From Deltaproteobacteria bacterium (GTDB lineage: Bacteria; Desulfobacterota; Binatia; UBA9968; JAJDTQ01): a stretch of 52,320 nucleotides of DNA. Where the stretch lies: assembly GCA_026712905.1 (NCBI GenBank), contig JAPOPM010000211.1:1-52320 (forward strand), written 5' to 3'. A program made the position numbers and the translations under genes. Positions within the stretch are counted from its first letter, which is position 1. Each line of letters begins with the position of its first letter. The notes under the pieces were generated by a model. That model was given only the letters and a program-made list of their open reading frames with translations, was not told where the DNA came from and did not search any database. Positions 35,048-45,144 of the stretch are shown here, in pieces.

Positions 35048-36337
35048 TTACGGACTGAAATCCGAGCTCCTGCCCAGGGCGCGTGCAAGACGCGCCTCGG
35101 CGACCTTGTGGTCATAGATGGACCGGATGTGGTCCGTCTGGGCACGGGTGTTGATGACCTGGGCTTCGGTGATCTCGATGATGGAGCCGACGCCCACCTG
35201 GTAACGCCCGTTGGCGAGATCGAGGTTCTCCTTGGCCGACCGCGTCTGCGCTTCGTTGGCCTTGATCCGCTCACTCGCTTCCACGAGATTCAGATAGCTT
35301 TCCTCCACCTCCAGGGCGATGCCCTGCCGCTGTGCCTGAAGCTGCGCCCTGATGACCGCGTAATCCCGCACGCTCCGCTCGATCTCGGGCCTGAGGGTAA
35401 TGCCGCTGAACAGCGGAACTTCCAGGGTCACCGTCGAATTGATGACGTTCTCGTCATTATGCCATCGCCGCCCGTATTGCCCGTCCACGCGCACCCGCGG
35501 CATGCGCCCCCGCTTGACCACGTCGATGGCTTCCTGCTGCGCCCGCAGCCGGGACTGGAACTCCATGATCTCCGCGCGCGATTCCCGCGCGGCCTTCACC
35601 GCTTCCTCCAGCGTCATCGTGGGCCCCCGGACGTTGACGCCGGACGCCACCGGACGCTCCTCGAACTCGGTGACGCCCATGGCGCCCTTGAGCCGCGCCC
35701 ACGCGATGCGCACGCCGTTCTGGGCCCCGATGAGCCCGGCCTGGGCGGCGAACAGGCTCGCCTCCGCGCGGGCGACGTCGATCTTGGGCCGCGTGCCCCC
35801 CTCGAAGACCCCGCGCGCCTGCCGCACAAGGGTCTCGCGGTCCTTGACCGTATCCTGCTCCACCCGCACCAGGGCTTCGGCCCGGAGGTAGTCGAAGAAG
35901 GCCCGGCGCACGCCGAACACCACGTCCTCCACCGAGGTCTTCTCTGAGAAACGGCGGGCCTCCAGCGTTTCCTCTTCCCGCCGGACGGTGCCCTCACGGC
36001 GGCCGAAGTCGCTCACGACCCAACCCACCTGGCCGCTCGTGTTGAAGAGATTCTTCTCCGCGTTGGGGCCCTCGACCCCCGCCCTGTTCTCGTAGGAGCC
36101 GCGCACCCCGGCCGTGGGGTAGAACGCGGCCTGCGCCCTCTGCAGCATCGCCTCCTGCACCTTGACCCGCTCGCTCGCGGCACGTATCCCCGGATGGTTC
36201 TTCCGGGCCAACTCCTCCGCTTGCCGCAGCGTGAGGACCTCCGGCTCCGATTGTTGACCCTGGGCCGCATGGGGCATCCCCAACAGCATCAATGCCCCTA
36301 TCGCCAGCGCCGCGGCGCCATTCTTGCGGCATCGCAT
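35048..36337 (-). CDS. TolC-family outer membrane channel protein
   Basis: A 429-residue outer-membrane efflux protein with signal peptide (ALAIGALMLLGMPHAAQG). Two OEP repeats are visible, each with the long heptad helices of the TolC tunnel (LTLRQAEELARKNHPGIRAASERV; MTLEEAVKAARESRAEIMEFQSRL) and YxVGxGSIIEITEAQVINTRAQ near the end. TolC proteins form the outer duct for type I secretion or RND/ABC efflux. AAGGAGG 5 nt before ATG 36337 settles the start. No adjacent fusion protein or pump lies on this strand. It converges on bamD with a 15-bp gap. Confidence 0.92.
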   Translation of the reverse strand: MRCRKNGAAALAIGALMLLGMPHAAQGQQSEPEVLTLRQAEELARKNHPGIRAASERVKVQEAMLQRAQAAFYPTAGVRGSYENRAGVEGPNAEKNLFNTSGQVGWVVSDFGRREGTVRREEETLEARRFSEKTSVEDVVFGVRRAFFDYLRAEALVRVEQDTVKDRETLVRQARGVFEGGTRPKIDVARAEASLFAAQAGLIGAQNGVRIAWARLKGAMGVTEFEERPVASGVNVRGPTMTLEEAVKAARESRAEIMEFQSRLRAQQEAIDVVKRGRMPRVRVDGQYGRRWHNDENVINSTVTLEVPLFSGITLRPEIERSVRDYAVIRAQLQAQRQGIALEVEESYLNLVEASERIKANEAQTRSAKENLDLANGRYQVGVGSIIEITEAQVINTRAQTDHIRSIYDHKVAEARLARALGRSSDFSP

Positions 36338-36552
36338 AACAACCTCCTTGTGGCGCGCCTCGGCGCGCAAGTGCTCCGACCCGCTTTCGTGCAAGCCCGT
36401 TCTATATCAGCCTCACCCCGATCAACAAGGGCCTTCGTCACCTCGGCCTCTCCAGCTTGAGTCACGCAAAACACGTACCGGTGAAAGGCCGCCGGCGCGG
36501 GCTCGAACCGCCGCCTCCACGAAGAGTCCACGACGTTGGTGTCCCGAGTGCG

Positions 36553-37368
36553 ATGTCTGATAAATTCAACTCTTCATTCATTGGACTCTCATTGGATCCA
36601 CTGGCGGACAAGACCGCGCTGGTCACGGGCGCCGGCAGCGGCATCGGCCGGAGCACAGCCCTGGCGCTGGCCCGGGAGGGTTGCCGCGTGGTGCTGGCCG
36701 GACGCAGACGGGAGCCCCTCGAACGGGTCGCCGCCGAGGTGGGCGCTTTCGGCCGCGCCGCTTTCCCGCTGGTCTGCGACGTGGGTTCCCGGACGGACGT
36801 CGAGGCCCTGAAACGGAGCGCGCGTCGCGCCGGGGTGGTGCAGGTCCTCGTGAACAGCGCGGGCATCGCGCCGGCGGCCGGCTTCCTGGAAATGGACGAC
36901 GCGCTGCTGGAAGAGGTGATGCGCGTCAACTTCATGGGCACGTACTACTGCTGCAAACGGTTTCTGGAGCCGATGATCGCCGCCGGTTGGGGGCGGATCA
37001 TCAACATCGCCTCGACCACCGCCAAGACCGGGTATCCCCACACGGCCGCCTACACCGCGTCCAAGCACGCGGTGCTGGGCCTCACCCGCGTGCTGGCCCT
37101 GGAAACGGCGCGGAAAGGCGTGACGGTCAACGCCATCTGTCCCGGCTATGCGGACACGCCGCTCACGCACGAGAACGCGCGCCTGATGGCCGCGCGCATC
37201 GGCGGCACCGCGCCCGCGGTGCTGGAGCGCTTCGCCGGGACCTCCCCGCAAGGGCGGCTGATCGGCGCGGGCGAGGTGGCGGACATGGCGGTCTTGCTGG
37301 CAAGCCCCGCCGGCGACGCCGTCACCGGACAGGCCATCGACGTGGACGGCGGCGCGGTCATGGCCTGA
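36553..37368 (+). CDS. Short-chain dehydrogenase/reductase
   Basis: A 271-residue NAD(P)-dependent oxidoreductase of the classical SDR family: cofactor motif TGAGSGIG, NSAG motif (VLVNSAGIAPAAG), catalytic Ser in INIASTTAKTG and YTASK. The end GQAIDVDGGAVMA is typical. It opens a run of hydratase and two acyl-CoA dehydrogenases, so it may act as a 3-hydroxyacyl-CoA dehydrogenase, an inference from neighbours. ATG 36553 is chosen; upstream codons in the same frame are not SDR-like. Confidence 0.9.
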   Translation: MSDKFNSSFIGLSLDPLADKTALVTGAGSGIGRSTALALAREGCRVVLAGRRREPLERVAAEVGAFGRAAFPLVCDVGSRTDVEALKRSARRAGVVQVLVNSAGIAPAAGFLEMDDALLEEVMRVNFMGTYYCCKRFLEPMIAAGWGRIINIASTTAKTGYPHTAAYTASKHAVLGLTRVLALETARKGVTVNAICPGYADTPLTHENARLMAARIGGTAPAVLERFAGTSPQGRLIGAGEVADMAVLLASPAGDAVTGQAIDVDGGAVMA

Positions 37369-37394
37369 ACGACGCGGAGAACAGGACGGACAGC

Positions 37395-38198
37395 ATGGCA
37401 TACGACAGTTTCGACTACGATCTCGACGGCGGCATTGCCACGGTCCGTCTCGACAATCCCGCGCAGCTCAACGCCCTGACCTTCCGCACCTACGAAGAGC
37501 TGGCGGAACTCACCGGTTCGCTGGCTGCCGACCGGCGGGTGCACGTGCTGGTGCTCACCGGAGCCGGCAAGGCCTTCTGCTCGGGCGGCAGCGTCGACGA
37601 CATCATCGGCGAGCTGCTGAAGATGGACGCGGCCGGACTGTACCGCTTCACCCGGCTCACCTGCGAGGTCGTGGGCAACATGCGCCGCGTGGAGAAACCC
37701 ATCATCGCGGCGGTCAACGGCGTGGCCGCCGGCGCCGGCGCGGCCCTGGCCCTGGCCAGCGACTTCCGCCTGCTGTCGGACCGGGCGAGCATGGCGTTCC
37801 TGTTCGTCAAGGTGGGCCTCGCCGGCTCGGACATGGGCGCCATCCACCTGCTGCCGCGCATCGTGGGCCTGGGGCGGGCCATGGAGCTGCTTTCCCTGGG
37901 CGACCGCATCGACGCGGCGGAGGCCCACCGGATCGGCCTGGCCAACAAGGTGGTGCCCCACGACGACCTCATGCCCGAAGCCCTGCGCCTGGCCCGGCGG
38001 CTGCGGGACGGGCCGCGCTACGCCATCGGGGTGACCAAGAAGCTGCTGGACCTGGAGGCGGGCATGGATGTCGAGGCGGCCCTGGAGATGGAAGCCACGA
38101 CCCAGGCCCACTGCATGCAGACGGCCGACTTCCACGAGGGCTTTCGCGCGTTCATGGCGCGGGAGACGCCGCGTTTCAATCAGGGAGGCGAGGAGTAG
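37395..38198 (+). CDS. Enoyl-CoA hydratase/isomerase family protein
   Basis: A 267-residue crotonase-fold enzyme. The oxyanion-hole segments are FCSGGSVDDI and NGVAAGAGAALALASDFRL. The active-site helix reads FLFVKVGLAGSDMGAIHLLPRI: the first catalytic Glu of classical hydratases is not obvious, and Asp occupies the region of the second, a pattern seen in some hydratase subgroups. It is 26 bp after the SDR gene and 2 bp before an acyl-CoA dehydrogenase, in one operon. Acts on CoA thioesters; exact reaction uncertain. Confidence 0.88.
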   Translation: MAYDSFDYDLDGGIATVRLDNPAQLNALTFRTYEELAELTGSLAADRRVHVLVLTGAGKAFCSGGSVDDIIGELLKMDAAGLYRFTRLTCEVVGNMRRVEKPIIAAVNGVAAGAGAALALASDFRLLSDRASMAFLFVKVGLAGSDMGAIHLLPRIVGLGRAMELLSLGDRIDAAEAHRIGLANKVVPHDDLMPEALRLARRLRDGPRYAIGVTKKLLDLEAGMDVEAALEMEATTQAHCMQTADFHEGFRAFMARETPRFNQGGEE

Positions 38199-38200
38199 CG

Positions 38201-39346
38201 ATGGGCGTGCAAGCGTGGCTGTCCGCGCCGCAGCTTCGGCTGCGCGGCGCGTTGGCCACATGGGTGGAGGCCGAGCTCGACGGGATCGACGCCGGCGCCG
38301 GCGACGAGGCCGCGCTCGCCGTGTTCCGCAAGCTCGCCGGCCGCGGACTCTTCCGCTACGTGGCGCCACGCGGGTTCGGGGGCGCGCGCCGGCGCGTCCA
38401 GGCGGGTGACCTGTGCGTCATCCGGGAAGTGCTGGCGGGCGTGTCCCCGCTGGCCGACACCCTGTTCGCGGTGCAGGCGCTGGCGGCGTATCCGCTGGCG
38501 GCGGCGGGGACTCCCGCTCAGCGGCGGGCGTATCTGCCGCGGCTGGCGGCGGGCACCGACGTCGGCGCCTTCGCGCTCACCGAGCCGGACGCGGGCTCGG
38601 ACCCGGCCTCCGTCCGGTTGCGAGCGCGCAAGCGCGGCGCGGACTACGTCCTCGACGGCGTCAAGAGCCTCATCTCCAATGCCGGCCTGGCGCGACTCTA
38701 CATCGTATTCGGCAGCACCCATCCGGCGCGCAAGGGCAAGGGGCTCAGCGCGTTCGTGGTGGAGGCCGGCAGCGCGGGAGTGGCCGTGACCGAGCGCCTC
38801 GCCCTGGTCTCGCCCCACCCCATCGGCACCGTGACCTTCGCCGGCTGCCGCGTTCCCGAAAGCCAGCTCCTCGGCGCGCCCGGCAAGGGCCTCGAGATCG
38901 CCCTGGCGACCCTGGAGGCGCTTCGTTGCAGCGTCGGCGCCGCCGCCTGCGGCATGGCCGCCCGGGCGCTGGCGGAGGCGGTCCGCCACGCCCGCGAGCG
39001 GCGCCAGTTCGGCCGCCCGCTGGCGCGTTTCCAGGCCATCCGGTTCAAGATCGCGGACATGGCCACCGAGCTCGAGGCCGCGCGCTTGCTGGTCTACCGG
39101 GCGGCCCGTGCCCATGATCAAGGCGCCGCCGATGCGGCGCGGGCATCTTCCATGGCCAAGCTGTTCGCCACCGAGGCGGCCCAGCGCATCGTCGACGAAT
39201 CGCTGCAGATCCACGGCGGCCGCGGCCTGGTGGAGGGCAGCATCATGGAACGGCTGTACCGCGACGTGCGCGCGCTGCGCATCTACGAAGGGACCTCGGA
39301 GATCCAGCGGCTGATCATTGCGCGGGAGGTGCTCGGGAGGGCATAA
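38201..39346 (+). CDS. Acyl-CoA dehydrogenase
   Basis: A 381-residue FAD enzyme introducing an alpha-beta double bond into acyl-CoAs. Motifs: FALTEPDAGSDPAS (FAD/substrate binding), RRQFGRPLARFQAIRFKIADM, and the C-terminal YEGTSEIQRLIIARE with the catalytic Glu. The start ATG is 2 nt after the hydratase stop, with GGCGAGGAG before it. N-terminus (about 90 residues) is less typical than that of the next gene, so the pair may handle different acyl chains. Confidence 0.93.
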   Translation: MGVQAWLSAPQLRLRGALATWVEAELDGIDAGAGDEAALAVFRKLAGRGLFRYVAPRGFGGARRRVQAGDLCVIREVLAGVSPLADTLFAVQALAAYPLAAAGTPAQRRAYLPRLAAGTDVGAFALTEPDAGSDPASVRLRARKRGADYVLDGVKSLISNAGLARLYIVFGSTHPARKGKGLSAFVVEAGSAGVAVTERLALVSPHPIGTVTFAGCRVPESQLLGAPGKGLEIALATLEALRCSVGAAACGMAARALAEAVRHARERRQFGRPLARFQAIRFKIADMATELEAARLLVYRAARAHDQGAADAARASSMAKLFATEAAQRIVDESLQIHGGRGLVEGSIMERLYRDVRALRIYEGTSEIQRLIIAREVLGRA

Positions 39347-39381
39347 TAAGGGGTTCGAGGGGTCGCCCCTCGGGAGGAACC

Positions 39382-40542
39382 ATGGATTTCGATCTCTCGG
39401 AGGAACTGCTTGCGGTCAGGGAGTTGGGGCGCGATTTCGCGGACAGGGAGATCGCGCCCACCGCGGCCGCGGACGACCGCGACCACCGCTTCCGCCGGGA
39501 CATCTTCGAGAAGATGGGACAGTTGGGGTTCTTCGGCTGCGTGGTTCCCGAGAGTTGCGGGGGCTCGGGCCTGGGCTATCTCGCCATGGTGCTTCTCACC
39601 GAGGAGATCGCGCGGGTGCACAGCTCGATGCGCGTGCACATCAACACCCAGCTCGCCCCCGCGGTGACGCTGGCCCGGTTCGGCACCGAGGAACAGCAGC
39701 GCCGCTGGGTGCCGGGTCTGGTGGAGGGATCGCGGGTGGGCTGTTTCGCCATCACCGAGCCCGATTCCGGCTCGGACGTTGCCGCCATGTCCACCCGGGC
39801 CAGGCGCACGGACGACGGCTACGTGCTCAGCGGCACCAAGACCTGGATCTCCAACGCGCCCATCGCCGACTGGGGGCTGGTCTACGCCGTGACGGATCGG
39901 GACGCGCGGCACCGCGGCCTTTCCGCCTTCATGGTGGAGCTGGACAGCGCCGGGGTCCGGCGCACGACCCTGGACAAGATGGGAGCGCTGGCCTCGCCCA
40001 CCGGCACGCTGGAATTCGCCGACGTGCCGGTGCCGGCGGACCAGCGCGTCGGCGCCGAGGGCCAGGGCTTCGCCATGTGCATGTGGCAGCTCAACCAGAC
40101 GCGCCTGAGCTGCGCCGCCGGCGCCCTCGGAGTGGCGCGCGCCGCGCGCGAGGCGGCGCTGGCCTATGCCAACCAGCGCCAGCAGTTCGGCCAGCCCATC
40201 GGCCGTTTCCAGATGATCCAGGACAGCCTCGCCCAGATCATCGTGGAGGAGGAGGCGGCGCGCTTGCTGGTGTACCGGGCGGCCCACCTGGCGGACCGCG
40301 GGCAGCCCAACAACCTGGAAGTGTCCATGGCCAAGTACGCCGCCGCCGAGGCCGCCGCGCACGCCGCCGACGGCGCTTTCAAGATCCTGGGCGCCTACGG
40401 ATATTCGACGGAGTTTCCGGTGGAGCGCTACCTGCGGGACGCCAAGTCGTACCAGATCGTGGAAGGTTCCTCGAACATCCACAAGCTGATTATCGCCCAG
40501 GACGCCCTGGGTTACCGGAGGGCGAATCGTGCGCCGGATTAG
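39382..40542 (+). CDS. Acyl-CoA dehydrogenase
   Basis: A 386-residue FAD enzyme, second of a pair. Motifs: FAITEPDSGSDVAAM, QRQQFGQPIGRFQMIQDSLAQ, GAYGYSTEFPVERYLRDAKSY and the end IVEGSSNIHKLIIAQDALGY, where the Glu aligns with the catalytic base. GGGAGG lies just upstream of ATG 39382. It closes the SDR-hydratase-dehydrogenase cluster; the next 96 bp hold no gene. Confidence 0.94.
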   Translation: MDFDLSEELLAVRELGRDFADREIAPTAAADDRDHRFRRDIFEKMGQLGFFGCVVPESCGGSGLGYLAMVLLTEEIARVHSSMRVHINTQLAPAVTLARFGTEEQQRRWVPGLVEGSRVGCFAITEPDSGSDVAAMSTRARRTDDGYVLSGTKTWISNAPIADWGLVYAVTDRDARHRGLSAFMVELDSAGVRRTTLDKMGALASPTGTLEFADVPVPADQRVGAEGQGFAMCMWQLNQTRLSCAAGALGVARAAREAALAYANQRQQFGQPIGRFQMIQDSLAQIIVEEEAARLLVYRAAHLADRGQPNNLEVSMAKYAAAEAAAHAADGAFKILGAYGYSTEFPVERYLRDAKSYQIVEGSSNIHKLIIAQDALGYRRANRAPD

Positions 40543-40638
40543 GCACGCGAAAACCCGCTCGTGCGCTTGACGCCCCGGCGCTTTAAGACCTATTGTTTCC
40601 GTCTCCTGACAAGGTAATATTAGGACAGTGGCTTTCAA

Positions 40639-43359
40639 GTGATCGACCCCGTTTCCACCTCCGCTAACCCTCCTTCGTCGTCGGGTAAGCCCCGCATCGG
40701 GCGGTGGCGCCGGTACGCCTTGGCCATCGCCGCCGCAACGCTGGCCGCGGGCCTCGCGGCCCAGGCGGGCCGCACGCTCGTACTCGCTCAGCAAACGGCT
40801 CCGGACGCGACAACCCTCCGCGAACAACGCATCACCAAGCTCGCCGGCGCCAGCGACACCCTGCCAAGACTGTTGACGGACCTCGGCGTACCGGAGGCGG
40901 CCCGCTATCGCTGGCATTTCGCGGTGGCGAAGGAACTGGGCGTGAACAATGTTCTGAAGGAAGGGGACACGGTCCACTTCTACTTCACGTCCTCGTGGGG
41001 TTCGTCGGAACTCGGACGGTTGACCGCCCTGCGCATCGAGCGAGCCGGCCTGGGACGCGGGTCCTGGGACTACAAGGGCGGCGAGATCGCCTACCACAGA
41101 GAGAAGAAGCCGCGTCCGACGCTGGCCGCGCCCGAGCCGCCATCGCCGGACGAAAAGCCCCGCGAACAAGCCGGTGCACGAGCCTCGTCCGAGCCGAAGG
41201 CCGAACCGGCCCGTGCCCCGGCGGCGGCCGCGGCATCCACCGCCGGCGAGGATGCCGTGAAGCCGGTGACCCATGTGCTGCGCAAGGGCGAGACACTCGG
41301 CCGCGTGCTGCGGCGCCTCGGCGTTTCCCTGAAGACGCAGCAGCCCTGGATCGACGCCATCCGCAAGCAGTATTCGCTGAAACAGTTGTATCCGGGCCGC
41401 AAGATCGTTCTCTACTTCGTCGCCGCGGCTTCCGGCGATGGCGGCGGCCGGACCTTGCGCGCCTTGCAGATCGAATCGCGAGGCGGCGCCCTGCTGACGT
41501 GGCAATGGACCGACGGGCGCATCGTCTACCGCGGCAGGAATCACCAAGTGGTGCCCGGCGAGCTCGTGACGGCGCCCAAGCCCGCGGCCAAGGCCACGCC
41601 CACCACGACGCCCAAGCCGGTCGCCCAACCGGCCGCGTCCGAGCCAAGCGCACCCACGTCCCAACCGTCCGCGCCCATCCGGTCGTTCGAGCCCTTGGAC
41701 AAGGTCACCCGCACCATCGGCCCGGGCCAGACTCTCGGGCGGATCTTCCGGCCTCTCGGGATTTCCGGCAAGGAAGCCGAAGAGTGGTTCGATGCCTTTG
41801 ACCGGCAGTATCCCGTCACTCGCCTCAAGCCGGGTCAGCGGCTCCACCTGTATTTTGAGGCGGTGTCCGCGGAACGCCGGAGCGCCGGACTGAAGGCCAT
41901 CGAGCTGGAGGTGAAGAAGGGGCGCAACCTGAGTTGGCAACGGGTCGGCAAAGCGATCCGCTTCACCAAGGGACGGTTACCGGAGCGCGGACAAGAAAGC
42001 CCGACGGGCGTGGGTTCCGTGGCCAACGGAACGACGCCCGCGCCACATGACGACGCCTTCCTGTCGGAATATGCACTGGCCCGGATCAAGCAGAGGAACG
42101 GCTTGCTGGAGTACATCCCGCCGTCGCAGGAGCAATCCAACGGCAACCACGCGCTGCCGTCGCTGGAAGACACCGAACAGGTGACGCACACACTGAGAAG
42201 GGGCGAACACCTGTGGGGCGTGCTGCGGCGCTATGAGGATGACAAGCGGGAACAGCGGCTGTGGCTCACCGGGCTGCGCCAGCACAAGGCCGTGCGCCGG
42301 TTGCGCACCGGCAGCGACATCAACCTCTACTTCGCGACGCCCGCCAACGGCAACGGCGCGCATGGGTCCAATGGAAACGGCAATCACACGTCCAACGGCA
42401 ACGGGGCCGGGGCCGGACGGCTCCAGGCCCTCCAGATCGCGCTACGCTCCGACCTGCGCCTGACCTGGTACCGCGACGAAAAGGGCATCCGGTTCTACAA
42501 GGATGAAGTCCCCTACCAGCAGGAGGTGCGTTCCATCAGCGGGGTGATCCCCAACGGCTCGCTCTACCAACACGCCAAGAAGGCGGGCGCGGACATGACC
42601 GTCATCTCCCGCATGGTGGACATTCTCGGGTGGGACATCAACTTCCAGAGGGACCTTCAGCCGGGTGACAGCTACCGGGTGCTCTACCGAAGAAAGTACC
42701 GCCCCGGCCATCCCGAAGCCGATCGGGTCCAGGTACTTGCCGCGGAAGTCGTCAACGCGGGGCGCACGCACTCAGCCGTCTACTTCGAGGACGCGGACGG
42801 CGAGGGGCATTACTACGACGGCAAGGGGCGCTCGGTGTCGCGGTCCTTTCTACGTTACCCCGTCGAGTTCAGGCGCATCAGCTCGCGTTTCTCGCTGAGC
42901 CGCTTCCATCCCGTGCTCAAGGTGCGGCGGCCACACTACGGCGTGGACTTCGCCGCTCCGACGGGGACCCCCATAAGGGCCGCGGCGGACGGCCGCATCA
43001 CGTACCGTGGCTGGAAGGGGGGCTACGGTCGTCTGGTGGAGATCAGCCACGGCGGCGCGATGAAGACGCGTTACGCGCACTTGAGGCGTTACGGACCCGG
43101 CATCCGTCGCGGCAGGTCCGTGCAACAAGGGCAGACCATCGGATACGTGGGTTGTTCCGGGCTATGCACCGGTCCGCACCTGCATTTCGAGATGTGGCAG
43201 GACGACCGGTACGTGGACCCGTTGCGCGCCAACATCCCCGTGGACCGCCAGCTCGACCCCTTGTTGCTGGAAATCTTCAAGGGCACCAAGCATCTCTTCT
43301 TCGACCGTTTGGAAAACGGACACAAACGTGCGACGGCGCCCGCGCCGCGACCTTCATGA
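40639..43359 (+). CDS. M23 family metallopeptidase with multiple LysM/OapA-like modules
   Basis: A 906-residue envelope peptidase, about twice the length of MepM/YebA-type enzymes. A TM/signal anchor lies near residues 25-50. Then follow about four related modules, each starting with a THxLRxGExLGxVLRRLG-like motif and ending in a strand such as GRKIVLYF or GQRLHLYF (about 60-140, 210-305, 350-445, 510-625), separated by Pro/Ala or Asn/Gly linkers. A fifth variant (about 633-700) precedes the zinc peptidase, with His766 and Asp770 (HYGVDFAAPTGTPI) and H847-x-H849 (HLHFE). Likely a cell-wall DD-endopeptidase. GTG 40639 is the assumed start. Its stop overlaps thpR (ATGA). Confidence 0.87.
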   Translation: MIDPVSTSANPPSSSGKPRIGRWRRYALAIAAATLAAGLAAQAGRTLVLAQQTAPDATTLREQRITKLAGASDTLPRLLTDLGVPEAARYRWHFAVAKELGVNNVLKEGDTVHFYFTSSWGSSELGRLTALRIERAGLGRGSWDYKGGEIAYHREKKPRPTLAAPEPPSPDEKPREQAGARASSEPKAEPARAPAAAAASTAGEDAVKPVTHVLRKGETLGRVLRRLGVSLKTQQPWIDAIRKQYSLKQLYPGRKIVLYFVAAASGDGGGRTLRALQIESRGGALLTWQWTDGRIVYRGRNHQVVPGELVTAPKPAAKATPTTTPKPVAQPAASEPSAPTSQPSAPIRSFEPLDKVTRTIGPGQTLGRIFRPLGISGKEAEEWFDAFDRQYPVTRLKPGQRLHLYFEAVSAERRSAGLKAIELEVKKGRNLSWQRVGKAIRFTKGRLPERGQESPTGVGSVANGTTPAPHDDAFLSEYALARIKQRNGLLEYIPPSQEQSNGNHALPSLEDTEQVTHTLRRGEHLWGVLRRYEDDKREQRLWLTGLRQHKAVRRLRTGSDINLYFATPANGNGAHGSNGNGNHTSNGNGAGAGRLQALQIALRSDLRLTWYRDEKGIRFYKDEVPYQQEVRSISGVIPNGSLYQHAKKAGADMTVISRMVDILGWDINFQRDLQPGDSYRVLYRRKYRPGHPEADRVQVLAAEVVNAGRTHSAVYFEDADGEGHYYDGKGRSVSRSFLRYPVEFRRISSRFSLSRFHPVLKVRRPHYGVDFAAPTGTPIRAAADGRITYRGWKGGYGRLVEISHGGAMKTRYAHLRRYGPGIRRGRSVQQGQTIGYVGCSGLCTGPHLHFEMWQDDRYVDPLRANIPVDRQLDPLLLEIFKGTKHLFFDRLENGHKRATAPAPRPS

Positions 43360-44003
43360 GCACGGCGGCTAAAGAACTCTCTCCGCCCGCCGAAAAAGAT
43401 AGTGTACGGACCTTGCGCGCTTTCGTTGGCGTCCCCGTCGGGGCTGCGGTCGTTCGGGCCTGGGCGACCGTGCGGGGCGGTTTCGAAGGCGCTGCGATTC
43501 GCTGGGTGCCCGACGAGAACCTGCACGTGACGCTGAAGTTCCTGGGCAACATTGAAGAGACCCGTGTTGCCGCCATCGGCTCGGCCTTGGGGGAGGCCCT
43601 GTCCGGCACCGAGGGGTTCGCGGCCACGGCGCGGGGCCTGGGGGTCTTCCCGGATGCCAACCGCCCACGCGTCCTGTGGATCGGGCTCGACGCGCCGCCT
43701 CTGACGGCGATGGCCCGCGGCGTGGAACGGGCGTTGGCGCCTTTCGGCGTCGAACAGCCGGCGACCCCGTTCCGGCCCCACGTGACCGTAGGACGTTGGC
43801 GCCGCCCCGCGCCGCGGGACCCGCGCCGGCGCCCGGCGCTGGCGCGCTGGCGGGACCACGAATTCGGGAAGTTCCCGGTGGACGAGGTGACGCTCTTCCG
43901 CAGCACGCTCCGGTCCGCCGGCGCGATCTATTCTCCGCTGGAGGTCTTCCCGTTGAAGCCCGGCGGGAACCCTTCGGCCAGGGAAGGCAGCCGGAACCAC
44001 TAG
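43356..44003 (+). CDS. thpR: RNA 2',3'-cyclic phosphodiesterase (LigT/ThpR family)
   Basis: A 215-residue two-histidine phosphoesterase. Both HxTx motifs are present, HVTLKFLG and HVTVGRW, with the FRPH lead-in to the second; spacing is normal. Family members hydrolyse 2',3'-cyclic phosphates on RNA and are often called 2'-5' RNA ligases. ATG 43356 overlaps the peptidase stop by 4 nt, and recA follows after 31 bp, as is common in many genomes. Confidence 0.92.
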   Translation: MSTAAKELSPPAEKDSVRTLRAFVGVPVGAAVVRAWATVRGGFEGAAIRWVPDENLHVTLKFLGNIEETRVAAIGSALGEALSGTEGFAATARGLGVFPDANRPRVLWIGLDAPPLTAMARGVERALAPFGVEQPATPFRPHVTVGRWRRPAPRDPRRRPALARWRDHEFGKFPVDEVTLFRSTLRSAGAIYSPLEVFPLKPGGNPSAREGSRNH

Positions 44004-44034
44004 ACCAAGTTTCAGAACCCGATCGAGGAGAGCC

Positions 44035-45060
<1,026 letters not shown>

Positions 45061-45144
45061 TCATGCGCCGCGCAGGCCCGGCGCCCCCGCCGCGGGGCAT
45101 TTGACATTGCCTTCGCGCGCGCGGGAATGCTATCAAGGGGCGTC

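Noticed and set aside
36490..36525. tRNA-like T-arm on the minus strand (GGCGG TTCGAGC CCGCG)
   Set aside because: No acceptor-stem partner, D-arm or anticodon arm could be paired upstream; the T stem has only 4 pairs. At best a tRNA relic.
45101..45133. TTGACA (45101) with TGCTAT (45128) as alaS promoter
   Set aside because: The 21-nt spacing is too long for a normal promoter.
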